A DNA stretch of 64,000 nucleotides from Brachypodius melanocephalos. Lineage: Eukaryota > Chordata > Aves > Passeriformes > Pycnonotidae. The DNA is taken from contig VZSR01003806.1 in the NCBI GenBank assembly GCA_013398615.1, positions 1,481,884-1,545,883 on the forward strand, in the 5' to 3' direction. Positions 26,041 to 38,784 of this stretch are shown here, in pieces. Positions within the stretch are counted from its first letter, which is position 1; each line of letters starts with the position of its first letter. The notes under the pieces are model-generated. The model made no database searches and was not told the origin of the DNA. It saw only the letters and a program-made list of their open reading frames with translations. The position numbers were made by a program, and so were the translations under genes.

Positions 26041-29000
26041 GATGAACAGATTTTAATTGTATCCTGGTTACTCTATGAAGGCCATGGCTAAGCTTTGTTA
26101 TATAGTAACAGACACAGGATTTCTATGTAGCAGTTTGCTCATTTTTGAGACAAATTCCAGTCTATCTATGCAAAGTCAAATAGCTAACACTCATGAAAAC
26201 TCCCTTATGTACCTCTGTGAAATTTCAGTTTTTAGTTGCTCTCACTGAAAAAAACACATGAATTTTAGTTGTTTGTTTTTGTGAATGTATACTACGCCTA
26301 CAAAATATTTATGTGGACATATGGGTACATACTGTTTCAGTATGTTTATATGGAATAGCTTCCAGACCAAATTCTAAGCTGTGAGATTTTCTTGATTTAT
26401 CTGCAGGGTTGTTTTGTGTTAGGTTATGTTCCTCATAAAGGGTGTCTTATGTTGGAAGAAAAAACTCCTGTTGTTAAGCTTTGGCCGTGTTGGCATCTTT
26501 GGAAAGAGAAGGAAACTTTGTCTTCCTTAATCTCACCCCAGAACTCTTGGGTGACCAAGAGAACAGGAGCCAACAGGGATAGAAGCACAGCAAAAAAAAA
26601 AATTGAAACATACAAGATACAGATAAGAAAAAAAGCATCATGTCTCTAGATGGAAAGAGTGCCCATGCAATAAAGTCTCAAAATTTAACAAAGAGAGAAA
26701 CTTTGAAATCTTGAGAACTTGTGCATTGCTGAAAATAAAAAATGCTGGACTGAGTCCAACATCTCAAGGGCAGAGGTAAATAAGGCCTAAAGATGTTTTC
26801 TCTTTTTCTTTCTTTTTTTTTTTTAATCCAGAAAAATATTTTTTGGAGCAATACTTCATCCTTCTTGCTTCATTACTGAAATATAATAAAGGAAAATTAT
26901 TTGGGTGTCTACACTATACTAATATTGCTACATTCAGTTGCTTCCAAAGCTAACATTTTTTCATTTGAGCACTTACTGCTTCTACAACCTGCATTAGAGA
27001 AGTATAGAGTTTTAGCTCCGGCAAATCCACCCATAATTTTAATCTTTCATTTTGTTTTATGAAACTCTACTTTTCACTCCTGGTCTTTAAAGCGGAGCCA
27101 CATCCACTGTAAGGTACAGAAGTGGATGCTCAGGGAAAATAAGGTCCTACCATCGGACATTAATTTTACTTTACAAAATTCTCAGCTGCCATAGGCTTGA
27201 GATTTTGGTGAGGGCTTCTTTCAAGAGAATGGGAAAAAGCATTGCTTATGTGGGGACATGTGTTCAAGAAGACGTATACACCTATAATACATATCAGGTT
27301 AAAGCGACTTGAAAATTGTGTGGCAGTGTTGTTTACCTATTTTTCTGCAATATTTCTGTAACAAACTGTTGGGATTGGGCTAAAAAACTATAGATTAAGC
27401 TAATTGCAGAAGTTCTATTGTCTAATGTTAATTATTTATATATCTTTTTGCTTCAAAATACTATAATTATCTAATTACAATTCATTTAATGTGCACTGAA
27501 TTAATTTTCTATGATGCCAAATTGTAATTAGAATGCCATGTGTCACTAATTTAAATGGTTGAAAAAAGTCCAAGTATATTGTGTCATCTGAGTTCATAAT
27601 CTGAAAAACAGATTGTTTATATGACATGGACAATTTTCCATAAAACCATGTTAACTACCGGTAATTTATATTTTTGTCTTTTAACCCTTTAGCAACAGTG
27701 TTTTATGTTGGCGGTTCCATTACTTTGGTTAGTATCAGTGTTGGCTTTAAAATCCTGTTACAAATGATTTACTAGTAAGAGCTCATTGATTTTCTTTCTA
27801 GACATGTCTTTCCTGTCAAGACTTAAGATAATTTTAAGATGTTTCAGGATATTCCATCGTAAAAGAGGATAAAGCATATGATTTTTCCAGTCTGAGGGGA
27901 TAAATTAGGTACACAGGTATTTGTTTAATTCCTTGGTTCCACTTCTCTCCAGTTTTTGAGACAGTTAATACATGTGACCTTCTCAGTCATGTGGGATCTC
28001 CCTTGTTCTGCATAAGTTCTTGAAGATAATTGCTAATAGCTCATTGACTGCTTCTGTTTAAATACTGAATTTAATTAGGCCCTGTTCCATTGAATGTGTC
28101 TGCATTTTCTGAAAGGTCTTTAAGCTATTCTCTTCCTATCCTGCCTTTCTCTTAATTTTTTAAAAACTTTTTAATCTAGATAAGAGAAAGCGTTCTGCAT
28201 TGTCCTTTCCTGTAGCTATTTTTCTTTCTCTTCATTTTAACGACAATTCAATTCTACAAGTTTTGTTACCTCCTTCTGTCTCATTCCATGGTTTGCCTTT
28301 TCACAATATTCACCCTTATGTTGTTCTGATAATTTCTGAGGCGGCTGCATTTCCTTTTTCCTGTGATTCCTATTTTCCATAACATTCTAAGTTTCTTTCC
28401 ACAAGATAACTTCGTGCTAACTTTTGTTCAGGGCACTGCTCTGTTCGTTGTGCCCTACTCTTTCAAGTAGCAGTGCAAGATGAACACTGTAATTTGAACA
28501 ATATTGTGTTCCTTATCACAAAACATTAGAATAAAACTCTACAGTGAGACCAAAAGCATATTGGTACTTGAAAATAACAGGTGATTAGGGAAGAATTGGT
28601 GAATTATACAGTGATAAATCAAGAAAAAGAGTATTTTCTCCTTTTCCAGTGCTGCATGCCACAAATAATTTCTCTCTCAATAAGATTTTCTTCCATGTAT
28701 TTGTCCAACAACTTTTTGAACACTTGTATTTCAGATGCCAGAAAAATAGATTTGCAGCCTATTTAATTGGTCCTCATTTCCTCAGTAACTTTGATCTTTA
28801 TTTTTCCTCCTCTAGTTCTAATGTTGCGTATTTTAAATGGAAGAGCAGTACTACATGTAAAATTCAACATGGAAATGAAATTTTTGAAGGTTTTTGTGTG
28901 AGGACAGAACACTATCCTCTGTTTTGTTCACTGTTCCTTTCCCAGTAATTCTTAACATTTTCAATAACTTACAGATTCATAGAATTATGTAGTATGCCAG

Positions 29001-31661
29001 AGCTTCTGCTTCTGGAGTCCTAGCTGTCAAATCAGAACTTATCATCATGCCTGCAAACTCATAATAATGTTTTTTTTCCCCCAGATTTATTTTTCTACAG
29101 ATTTTGGTAATGAATTTAAAATGCTTGGTTAGAAGGTATCATAGTTTTTTTTTGCAACAAGTAACAAAAACGTTCTTCCTCATTGCTGTTCAGATTTGAT
29201 CTGCATTTACCCATGACATGTAAAATTAATGGCAAATCAATCAACATTTTATTTTTCTGCTTTCTGTAATAGCATAGTTAAGTACACAATAAATATGAAC
29301 CATAAAGAACATATTGCAAAATTTATTTTCTGCTTTATTGTTTTATTGCTTTCAAGGATTTTTATAAGATATGATGCAACAGGATATTATTATTACCAGC
29401 AAGCCTCGACATGCTATGATAGTGAACTGCTAGCTTAAATTGACTTCCTAGGAAAGGTGTTGTTTTTTCATTGATCTGACTCTAAAATCGTGTTTGGTTT
29501 GTTTTTTTTTTTTAATATTGATACAGAATGTGATAAGGTGGAAGCAGCAAAAATTAATCTACTGGATATGATCTGTGGTCTTTTTGATAACAGCAAGGAC
29601 AAAACATTTCAGAGAAAATGTGGCATTCTCTTAAAATGCTGCTGGGAACTATATGAGCTGTGAAGGAGGCCTTCTCTTTTTATATTTGGACACTGATAAT
29701 AAATTGCAATGTTAAATTTCTTTGAAGAAATTTACTGGAATAACGATAAAATTGTGATCATTTATAAAATTGTCATGTAAGGCCATCCTCTTTTTAGCAG
29801 TAGGCCGACCTCATTTTAGATTTAATAGCCACTTTTACAGTCCAATTCTGTATTATCTGAAATTTTTTTTTGTATTAGTTTTGATTTACCATTTTCTTTT
29901 TCAGTAGCAGTTCCTATGTTCCATTCCAGGAATCACGTATATGATAGCACCCCTTTACTTATGTCCTCTTTTGAAATCTTGAGCATATTTCTATCCCTTC
30001 TCTTTTTATAAGGTTTTGTTTGTTTTTGTTTTTAAACTACATTAGGTATTATGACTGTAAACACAGGGGGGTAGGAGGCATAAGAGGAAATAGAATAAAT
30101 TATCACTTTTCTCGTATATGGAACATGAATTTTTGCGACCTCTCAGAATTTAAATGTTAAACTCTTTATTTTTCTTGTGTAAATTTATACCTGTGTCAGT
30201 TCACAGCTTCCCTTAATCTGTCTTAACTATAACTAAGATAAAAATGACTATAACTAAGATAAAAATTATGAAATATTGTCAAATAGTTTAAGTTTTAGAC
30301 CTACTGACTTAAACTTTCTCATAAAAAGCTGAAGTTTATTTTATATCTCAAAAATTGACTTTTTGCTCAACTCACATGTCTTAAAAACATGTATTTAGTT
30401 TAAATTGTATTTATATGTCTGAATTATTATTGTGTGAGATAATTATTTATACTCTTTGGGTTGTATCCAGATTCTGATTTAATTATTAGATGATTCACTA
30501 ATTGTCTAAGCTAGGATAGTATGAATGAAAATACAGCAACACTAAGAATTTAATTTAAACTGTGTATTTTTAATCTAGTAACAAGGGGAAAAAAAGTAAA
30601 TTACTCCTACCGTGAATAATAAGTTTAAGAGTGCAAAATCTTCTAAACTATAAATGATTCTATTATATATTTATTATACATTTCAGATACTGTAGTCAAA
30701 GTATTTACATCAAAAAACACTTGAATTGCAATGTGACACCTTTCAAATAGTAGTCAAGTTACATATTTAAATGTTTAATATCACTTTTGAATAGCCAAAT
30801 TTCTTCGTTTGAAGGGAAACAGAGCAACAGAAATGTCTTTCAATTAAATTCAGGGAGATATGATCTTACAGTCAGAAATCTAATCTTGTCATTGTTCTAA
30901 CATTGAAGAAAGAATATTCCCTGAAACTGAGTAAACATTTCTAGTTTACAAACAAGATGAAAAGTCTCTTTCCCCGAGCTATTGAAAGATGGCACATGAA
31001 AGCCAAGAACAATTGCATAAGATCAATATTAATTTTTTGGTAACCAGAGGAAGCTGATGTTTAAATTTAGGCTTGAGTGTTTATGTGCAAACATCATGAA
31101 GTTCACACAGCTCTAAGAACTCAGATCAAAAGAAATCCAACATTGAGTGAGAATAATTCTAAAAGAACAGGGCTTTAATTGCCATGCAAAATAGGTTAGC
31201 ATAGATTTTATCTCCATGTTTGTTATTTTAAGAAGAAATTTTATCCCATAGGATTTTTCTAAGAGCTCAGCATAACTTCAATGAAATTAATCTGAAATAT
31301 TCTCTTTTTCAGCAAACTGATACAGAGCATCTTTTCAATTTATGGAACAGAATAATCAATTCATGTGTCAGATCAATACACACAATGCATCCTAGCTGCA
31401 TATAGACATTTTTAAAATTGTTCACTGACTAAATCAGTACAAGTCAAACAGGTATCAGAAAGGACAGTGAAGAAAAAATCAGTCCAAAATCCCAGAGGAC
31501 AGAAAAATGTTGGGAATCATTACATGCCTACCACTCTAGATCAAGTTGTAAAGAAAGAGTATTCTGTGTGTAAATCCAAAACCATTAGTTTGGCCTTCTG
31601 TGTCTTCCCTTAGTTTGGGGTTAATTAGTGGAAATGTAGCTTTTGACTGAAGAGACTCAGA

Positions 31662-31852
31662 GGATCGTTTAAGATCATCAGTCCAACCCATTAGTCCAGC
31701 AATACCAATTCCACCACTAAATGATGTGATGTCCCTCAGTGCCACATCCACATATCATTTAAATACTGCTGGGATGGAGACTCAGCCACTTCCCTGAGCA
31801 GCCTGACCCGATGCTTGAGAGCCCTTTCTGTGAACACCCTGGAGCTCCTTCC
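31662..31852 (-). repeat. CR1 LINE 3' end, reverse orientation
   Basis: AAGATCATCAGTCCAACCCA opens the segment. It continues with ATGTCCCTCAGTGCCACATC, a TTTAAATACTGCTGGGATGG phrase and CAGCCACTTCCCTGAGCAGC. These are the reverse of a CR1 3' region. It abuts a second CR1 in the opposite orientation near 31852. Confidence 0.85.
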
Positions 31853-32175
31853 TGTACCTAAAGGGAGCTTTCAAGAGAGCTGCAGATGTTTTCATAACCG
31901 CATCTAGTGACAGGACAAGCGGGAGTGACTTTAAACTGGAAGAGGGTAGCTTTAGATTAGATTTTAGGAAGAAAAACTTTATTCTGAGGGTTCTGAGACA
32001 CTGGAACTGGTTGCTCAGGGAAGTTGTTGATACCTCATCCCTGGGAATATTCAAGGCAAGGCCAGATCTGAGGATCTTGGGCCTAGTGGAAGATATTCCT
32101 GTCCATGCCAAAGGGGTTAGGACTAGGAGATCTTTAAGGCCCCAAATTCTGTGAAATTCTGTGATCATATGATAA
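31853..32175 (+). repeat. CR1 LINE 3' end, forward orientation
   Basis: GTACCTAAAGGGAGCTTTCA begins the copy. ATCTAGTGACAGGACAAGCG, a TTTAAACTGGAAGAGGGTAG run, GAGACACTGGAACTGGTTGC and a final AATTCTGTGAAATTCTGTGA follow. This is a typical CR1 3' end including its octamer-like tail. It comes from a different part and probably a different subfamily than its inverted neighbour. Confidence 0.88.
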
Positions 32176-34552
32176 TTCCATGAATTATAGTGAGTGTTTT
32201 CTTTCAGCCTGAATAACTTTTGACTAGAGTAGATTTTCATGTTAGGGATACATATAGTCTTCATTTTAAGTTTGTGAAGATAGAGATTCCTCGACTTGGA
32301 TAGAATTTTTTGAGCTATGTATTGACAAAATGCAAATAAGACATCCTCAGAGGTTTTTTATAAATCTGTCATGTTTTCTGGATTGTTTTTATGTTGAACA
32401 AGCACAAACTTTGAATATTTAAATAGAAATAAAGTTAATGTACTTAATTTTGACATTTTAATGAGTCATTTAGTTTTTCAGTATAAAATAATTTGATTCA
32501 AAAATCCTTCTATTGTGTTTTAGAGAACCTGAAATTTATCATTCCATTGTTTTTATGACACATATTTTATTAAAACTTTATTTTTCTAAAGAATGAAACA
32601 TATTTTTTAATGTTTTATCAGAAATTAATGTTAGTGTTTTAAAATTTTGCATGTTTTTTGTACTTGCAAATATGATATTTTAAAATCTGAATGATATACC
32701 ACCATATGCCCATGTGGGCATTCTTGGATGAAGGGTGATACTTTAAGAATAACAAAGTATTTGGTTCATCTCGTAAGTCTGGCAAAGAGTTTATGATCAT
32801 TCTCACATGCTGGAATAGATACAGCTCTGCTGTCAGTGAGGCAGATGAATTTCTAAAATGTGATAAAAATGTGTATTCTGATTTTCTGTGGCTCCCCACA
32901 TTCTTATGAAGTATGTAAAGATGTGCATGGCTGAACACACAGGTTTTCAATGCTATTCTGTGGAAGTAAAAGTCAATATCTCAGTAGGAACAGACAAGTG
33001 AAGTTACAGTAAAGCATTTGTACATATAATTTTGAATCCCTATTTATAAATATGCTTTAAAAATTTCTCTCTCAGTGTTTTCTTTTATTCGTGTACTACG
33101 CATTTTGGAAAATGTTTTTATTAATTTATACATTCTAATAGTATTAATTTATACATTCTAATTTTATTAATTTCTACATTTAGACATTTCTGTTAAGACT
33201 AATTATTTAAATAAAATGATGACTGCATCAGGCACAACATCACCAGCAGGCTGAGAAAATGATTACAATGTGAAATACATGCCATACCTTTCTGAACACA
33301 TCTATCAATAATCTGTTTATGACTGCTTTTATGTATAAACATTGTGAATTGACTTCACAGATCATAATTTTGTATCCTGTACTTAAAATTTCTGTGCTGT
33401 GTCGAGGTATGAACTTCTGCCAGGATTTAACATTATTAGATTTAACAATATTTAACAGCAAACATTTTCAGTGGTGTTAAATTATATTAATATTTCATAT
33501 TATTCAGTGAGTTGAATTTTCTTGTTGTCTTGAGTGTTTCTGATTTCATACCTTGGACTGAACTGTGAAATATTTAAATACCAAGAATTTTATCTGTACT
33601 TTTGTTTGAATCAGATTTACATAATTTCATCACATGTGCAGCAACACAGTTTATAGAATTAGAATTGTTTTGTTATTATTTTTTCTGATCAACAACAAAT
33701 TAATTTTAAAAAATTGCTTTCAATTTAATGTCAAAGAAATTGAGCTTTTATTTTCCGATGGGCAGACATGTGTATAGTATTTTATAAGATGATTCTATCA
33801 CAGGCAATTAATATTTACATCTTCTTTTCTAATACTTGTGGTATTCATAAATTTCATAAGACTGGAATTTTTTATAGCCTTATCTGGTTTATGTAGATTT
33901 GAGATATACAAATGAAATAATTTAAGAAACAAAGCTCCTAGACAATATCTTGAAGTATTATCCAAAATTTTAATTTATTTTCAGCATAGCTGAATGAATC
34001 TGTGAAAAATGCGGCTCTAATTTGAAGTGTGAGATTAAAAAATAATTGCTCAGTTTTGTTTTTATTATACTTAAGCTTTTTAAAACTTAAGTCTATTGAC
34101 TCTATTAGGAAATTATATACTTTTAATCATATTGTTGATAGACTTATAAATGAAACAGCAGATGTGAGAGTTAAGAGATACTATAGTACTACTGTAGTAG
34201 TTTCTTTGCCAGGAGAACCATCTACATGTAGTACGTCTTCATGGATAGGTGAGTTTATAATTTTACCTTCAAATATAGTGTAATTTGTTGCAGTCATGCA
34301 ATTAAATAGGAATATTTTGTTGTTTACAGCAATTCAACAATGCAGGTAGGGAAGCTGTTAGCTTGTAAAAAGACTTTAGGTCCTGAGTCATCTTTGAGGC
34401 AGTTTTATGGCATTTACCTCTATTTTTTTTTCAGCTGTAATTATTAGTTTAATGTGTAATGTCACAATTTTGAAAATACTTCTGATACTGACATATAAAT
34501 TGATTGCAAATATATTTTCCTTATTGTTTTATTTGAATTTTTTGATATTCAG

Positions 34553-34735
34553 AAATAGAGAAAGGAGGTTGTGGAGATCCTGGAATTCCATCATATGGGA
34601 AAAGGACTGGCAGCAGTTTTCTGCATGGAGACACACTTACCTTTGAATGTCAAGCAGCTTTTGAACTGGTGGGAGAGAGAACGATTACATGTCAACAAAA
34701 TAACCAGTGGTCTGGCAACAAACCCAGCTGTGTTT
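34553..34735 (+). CDS. CSMD3: CSMD3 exon: sushi domain (sushi 3 by inference)
   Basis: A 183-base exon, phase 1 to phase 1, encoding one complete sushi (CCP) module. Two bases complete GAA (Glu), then IEKGGCGDPGIP opens the domain. The four framework cysteines are in GGCGDPG, TFECQ, ITCQQ and PSCVF, with the conserved Trp in NNQWSGN before the last Cys. Sushi domains fold as small beta sandwiches held by Cys1-Cys3 and Cys2-Cys4 bonds. The donor GTAAGA is followed at once by 14 T residues, a U-rich context that can help U1 recruitment. Close spacing to the next exon follows. Confidence 0.95.
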
Positions 34736-35249
34736 GTAAGAAGTTTTTTTTTTTTTTTTCTGTATTATTTTTCTGATCTTTTCTTGCATTTCTTAACATT
34801 TGTGACTAATCAACAGGGAAATACTTCAAAGTACCTTGAACAGTTTTCTTGTCATGGTTTGTGGTTTTTTTTTTTTTTAATTGACTCAGTAGCTCATTTA
34901 TGGGGAGCATCATGCAGGGCTGTTTTTAGAATGTTCTTTACACTCATTTTATATGTAATTGAACCACTTAACCCTCTTAATGTAAACGTGTGTTGAATTA
35001 GATTCTAAATGAGCAATTCCTAGTGTTCAAAGGGACTTTGTGGCACATACACATTTCATTCTAGCAGTGCAAATCAGCCTGCAGGTTCACGTAAGAAAAG
35101 ATTGGGGGTTTTGGGAGTTTTTTGTGATATACCACAAAGGTGTGAATATGAATATAAAGAATTTAAGAATATCGAACATAGGAAAAGTTTAGGTAAGGTC
35201 ATTAGTTGTGATTTTTTTTTAAAAGAAAAAATATATTTATTGTTAAGAG

Positions 35250-35395
35250 AGAGTTGTTGGTTGGGTTTTTTTGTGGGGGTGTGTTTGGTTAGGGTCTTTT
35301 TTGTTTTTCGTTTGCTTGTGTGTTGGGGTTTTTTTGGGACAGAGGTTTATTTGGGTTGGGTTGAGTTATTTTCATTTTCATTTTTTTCCGTTCTT
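35250..35395. repeat. T/G-rich low-complexity tract
   Basis: Nearly all T and G (GTTGTTGGTTGGGTTTTTTT, GTGGGGGTGTGTTTGG). It is the rough complement of the A/C-rich tract later in the same intron. Confidence 0.85.
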
Positions 35396-36503
35396 GTACA
35401 ATAGAGCAAATCTTTCAAGTACACTGGTATATTAGGCACTTCAGTTCTGCAGATCATGCTAAATTTTCCCATAAAAAGTCATGCAAATCAGTACTGGATT
35501 TGACAACCATAACCTTTGTGAAGTGTCCTACTCTGTTTGGACAGGTATGTATTTTCAGGCTGTGTTGGTACAGGACTTAACAAGCTGAACAAGATTGCTC
35601 TGGACCAGAATAATTCTCAATGTGCCTTGCAATGCTGAAATGTGTCTAGGCATGTAAAGCCTGGGCACAGACACAGTGCAGCTGCAGTTCCCTTTGGAGA
35701 CAGGAGTTTTGTTTCTTCATGGTGCTGTGTTGCATTGCATGGCTATATCAGTTTTTGTTGACAAGGTAAAACATTTTACTGTGCTTCCAGTGCTACATAT
35801 GCACATGCCCTGTGAAAGAGCATGGAATCTATAACATCTGTTTACATACACTGAGTTCAGTTTGACACATTTGAAGAGCTGAGCAATGGTTGTCTGTGTT
35901 AACTAATGTTAAGTGAGTCTTCCCCTTCTGCCTACAGTACCAGTCACAAGGTCAGGACTCTGAAAGCTGTTAGGCAATATCTTGATGAAAATTGGCTCAA
36001 AAGAGTAAAAAAGGATGATAGCTATAAACAATTTTTGGTTTTGTTCTATGCCATTAAAGGAAAAGTAGGGTAAAATAAGTTCAGATCACATACTCTTAAC
36101 ATTTCTTGATTCATTCACATCTAAATTTCCACTGTTATTTACACCAGTATGAACTTTGTGCACTAAAGACAAAATTGGCCTTTGTGCTTGATTTTTTTTT
36201 TTGATTGTTAAATACATTAATGTATATTTGGAAAAAAATAATTCAGATTTGGAGATTGCATTTTCCTTTTAGCACAAACCTGCCTTTTTTTAAAAAAAAT
36301 TCTGATGGATAAAGGATTACTTTTGCTTTTTTTTGGTGTTTGATACATGCTAATCTCTTGCAGGCCCTACTTCAGTCACTTGGATTCACTTAGGAAAAAA
36401 AATAACATTGGAGAACTGTTCTGGAAGTGTTAAACATTTTCTGCTTGCATGTGTAGTAGTTTAGGTATCCAGGCTTCAAAATCATCCTTTCTGACAACAA
36501 TTA

Positions 36504-36612
36504 AAAAAAAAAAAAAAAAAACCAAAAAAAAAATCAAACAAAAAAAAAAACCCAAACAAAAACAAAAAAAAAACACCAAAAACAACCCCAAACAAACAAA
36601 AAAAAACCCCAG
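36504..36612. repeat. A/C-rich low-complexity tract upstream of acceptor
   Basis: About 110 bases of A runs broken by C (AAAAACCAAAAA, CCCAAACAAAAAC, CCCCAAACAAACAAA). It ends 55 bases before the exon at 36668. The useful acceptor sequence is therefore squeezed into the last 50 bases. Confidence 0.9.
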
Positions 36613-36667
36613 GCATTTATAAAGTTTGTGGATAGTATTTTGAGAATCTTATTGTTCTTTCCTTTAG

Positions 36668-36994
36668 TTTCATGTTTCTTCAACTTCACCACACCATCTG
36701 GAATTATTCTTTCTCCAAATTATCCTGAAGAGTATGGGAACAATATGAACTGTGTTTGGTTAATTATCTCAGAGCCAGGAAGCAGAATCCATCTGATTTT
36801 CAACGATTTTGATGTAGAACCTCAATTTGACTACCTTACAATCAAAGATGATGGGATTTCAGATTTACCACCTCTTGGCACTTTTTCTGGCAATGAGGTC
36901 CCTTCTCAATTGGCTAGTAGTGGGCACATAGTAAGACTTGAATTTCAGTCAGACCACTCCACCACTGGAAGAGGATTTAATATCACTTACACAA
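36668..36994 (+). CDS. CSMD3: CSMD3 exon: complete CUB domain in one exon (CUB4 by inference)
   Basis: A 327-base exon, phase 1 to phase 1, with 108 full codons from SCFFNFTTPSG to GFNITYT. Typical CUB landmarks are present: ILSPNYPEEYGNNMNC then VWLI, EPQFDYLTIKDDG as the calcium-site strand, LGTFSGNEVP, LEFQSDHS and the closing GFNITY. Cysteines lie in SCFF and MNCVW, giving one expected disulphide. N-glycosylation sequons occur at NFT and NIT. This is the only CUB here encoded by a single exon. The acceptor TTCTTTCCTTTAG is good, although an A-rich tract lies just upstream. The donor is GTAAGA. Confidence 0.97.
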
Positions 36995-38257
36995 GTAAGA
37001 ACTTCTGTTTTTTATTTTATGTCTGGTTTTATACTTTCTTCTTAATAATTAAAACAGATAACATATTTATATTTATAATTTATATTTATATTACCGTAGA
37101 AGTAAATTGTCATGATTGTATGATTGCAGTATTTTCAGATGTCTTCCTTGTATTCATTAGCTCAATCCTCATAGTTTATTTTTTTAATTGTGATAGTACT
37201 GAGGAATTCTCTTCATTATTTATTATCTGTCTTTTTTTTCATACTGCTTAAATGCAGAGCCCATAATTAAAGTCCAGATCATTCGCATTAAGGTATCCAG
37301 TGCATGTAATTTAATATATTTCTCCGTGGACCCATCAGGAATGAGTTCATAAAGGTATTAATCTTAGATCTCAAATATTGAGGTATTAGTTGGAAAATCA
37401 TAAAGGTAATCATCCATGCAAATAAATAGTTCTGGGAACTTTTGTTTTTGTATTTTTTTTCCTAGTTGACTGGGGTGGAATCTAAGAATATAAACCTCTA
37501 AGAATAGAGATCTCTTTTCTGCATTACACATAACAGTTACACTCTGTGGTTTTTCTAGTGTCTAGAACAGAGCTGAACTGATGCAGAAGTATTTCCTATA
37601 AGAGTACATTAATTTAGAATAATTTGTCTGTTTGGCTACTGTCCCTTTAAGAATTTTAAGAATGTGCCACCTTTAAGAAGGCAGTTCTCAAATGTACACT
37701 GTTTAATTGTAGCTGTTGTTAAAGTTGTTAAAGTTGTTAAATGTGGACCTACCAGTCATGTACATAGAGAGCTACTGAGAAAAGTTTCTTCTGTTTGGGC
37801 AACCACGCTAAGCCCTCTGTTTTGTTTATAAAAATATATATATTACTAAACAGTACTCTCAGAAGAAAGCTAGTAACATCATTGTCATGTAGAAAACATT
37901 TTTACATTTGTAATAGATTGCTAACTTTCCTAAAAGTTTTATGAGTCTTTCAAAGACACTGCTTATATGGCGGTTATCATTTTAGCTGAAGAAATGATCT
38001 TCTAAGGTTATAGAAGTTAATTGACAATAAAGTTGTCTTTGGGACCTTTTGCACTGATTCTGTGTTGTGTCAATTAAAATAATAGTGTTTGTAGCCAAGG
38101 TATTTTCTTTCATTGTTTAGAAAGACTCCCCATAGAAAGCTGGAATTAATTGATTTCAATCTTTTTTAAGTCTTAGATGCCTAAATTGGTCTTTTGCTTT
38201 TATGGGAAGAGATAATTTTTGTCCTTTGAAAAATGGCAGGAAGAAAAAAGGGGAAGT

Positions 38258-38425
38258 AATTTCCTGTTGTTTTGTCACTTGGTATCTGTGAGAAGAGAGC
38301 AACACTCACTTTGCTACAATCTCCTTTCAGGTAGTTGTAGGGAGCAATAGGGGCTCCCCTCAGCCTCCTTTTTTTCAGACTAAACAACCCCAATTCCCTT
38401 ATGCTAGAGGCAAAACAGCCAGATT
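38258..38425 (-). repeat. CR1 LINE fragment, reverse
   Basis: TTGCTACAATCTCCTTTCAG, GTAGTTGTAGGGAGCAATAG and CAGCCTCCTTTTTTTCAGAC followed by AACAACCCCAATTCCC read as reversed CR1 3' half. The true 3' end of the element is missing. Confidence 0.85.
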
Positions 38426-38572
38426 TTGTCCAGAGGAAAATATAGGAAAATTGTTCTTGTATATCTAAACCACATATATCTAAAACCTTCTGAATTCCAG
38501 CCATGCTGCATATGTGTGAATGTCATTAGATTTGAAACTGACTTTTTATTGAGAAATTTTCTACACTTTTAA

Positions 38573-38612
38573 TTATATATTATATTATATTATATTATAT
38601 TATATTAATTAT
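38573..38612. repeat. (ATATT)n microsatellite
   Basis: At least six near-perfect TATAT/TATTA pentamer copies, ending in TTAATTATATTTTAC. Confidence 0.9.
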
Positions 38613-38784
38613 ATTTTACTATGTTATATGTGTTACATATTACTGTATTGCAACTGAAATATTGTTCTCCTCCTCCTCCAAAAAAAAAAAAAAACAAACC
38701 AAGACACAGAGTTTAAAGGGGTGGTTTTTATTATTGCTATTATTGTGGATTTTATTACCAGTACTATTGCTGTATTTTTATCAG

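Larger units (their letters stand above)
17126..34552 (+). other. CSMD3: CSMD3 intron, 17.4 kb
   Basis: The longest intron here. It contains CR1 pieces at 22264-22335 and 31662-32175, A/C- and T-rich runs around 25940-26040, and a TAAT-dense patch at 27401-27551. It also holds a 150-bp open segment at 20458-20607 with splice-like borders. A GC-richer block at 22880-23330 is not recognised. The rest is AT-rich with nothing I can name. Confidence 0.85.
34736..36667 (+). other. CSMD3: CSMD3 intron, 1.9 kb
   Basis: No recognised transposon. It has poly-T runs at 34745-34758 and 34866-34879, a T/G-rich tract at 35250-35395 and an A/C-rich tract at 36504-36612 just upstream of the acceptor. The GC-richer stretch at 35540-35780 is not recognised. 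Confidence 0.85.
36995..38784 (+). other. CSMD3: CSMD3 intron, 1.8 kb
   Basis: Contains a reverse CR1 fragment at 38258-38425, an ATATT microsatellite at 38573-38612 and a poly-A run at 38680-38693. The frame of the previous exon stays open into this intron as far as 37251, which I attribute to its T-rich sequence. Confidence 0.85.

Noticed and set aside
31782..32264. 160-codon frame on the - strand
   Set aside because: It runs across the inverted CR1 pair, mostly on the antisense strand of the forward copy. Not CR1 coding sense.
34571..34996. 141-codon frame overlapping a sushi exon
   Set aside because: Wrong frame for the sushi domain and continues into poly-T intron; a shadow.
36995..37251. 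Exon frame stays open about 85 codons into the intron with a hydrophobic, membrane-like tail
   Set aside because: The donor GTAAGA is good, no AATAAA follows in this stretch, and T-rich intron sequence gives hydrophobic codons by default.
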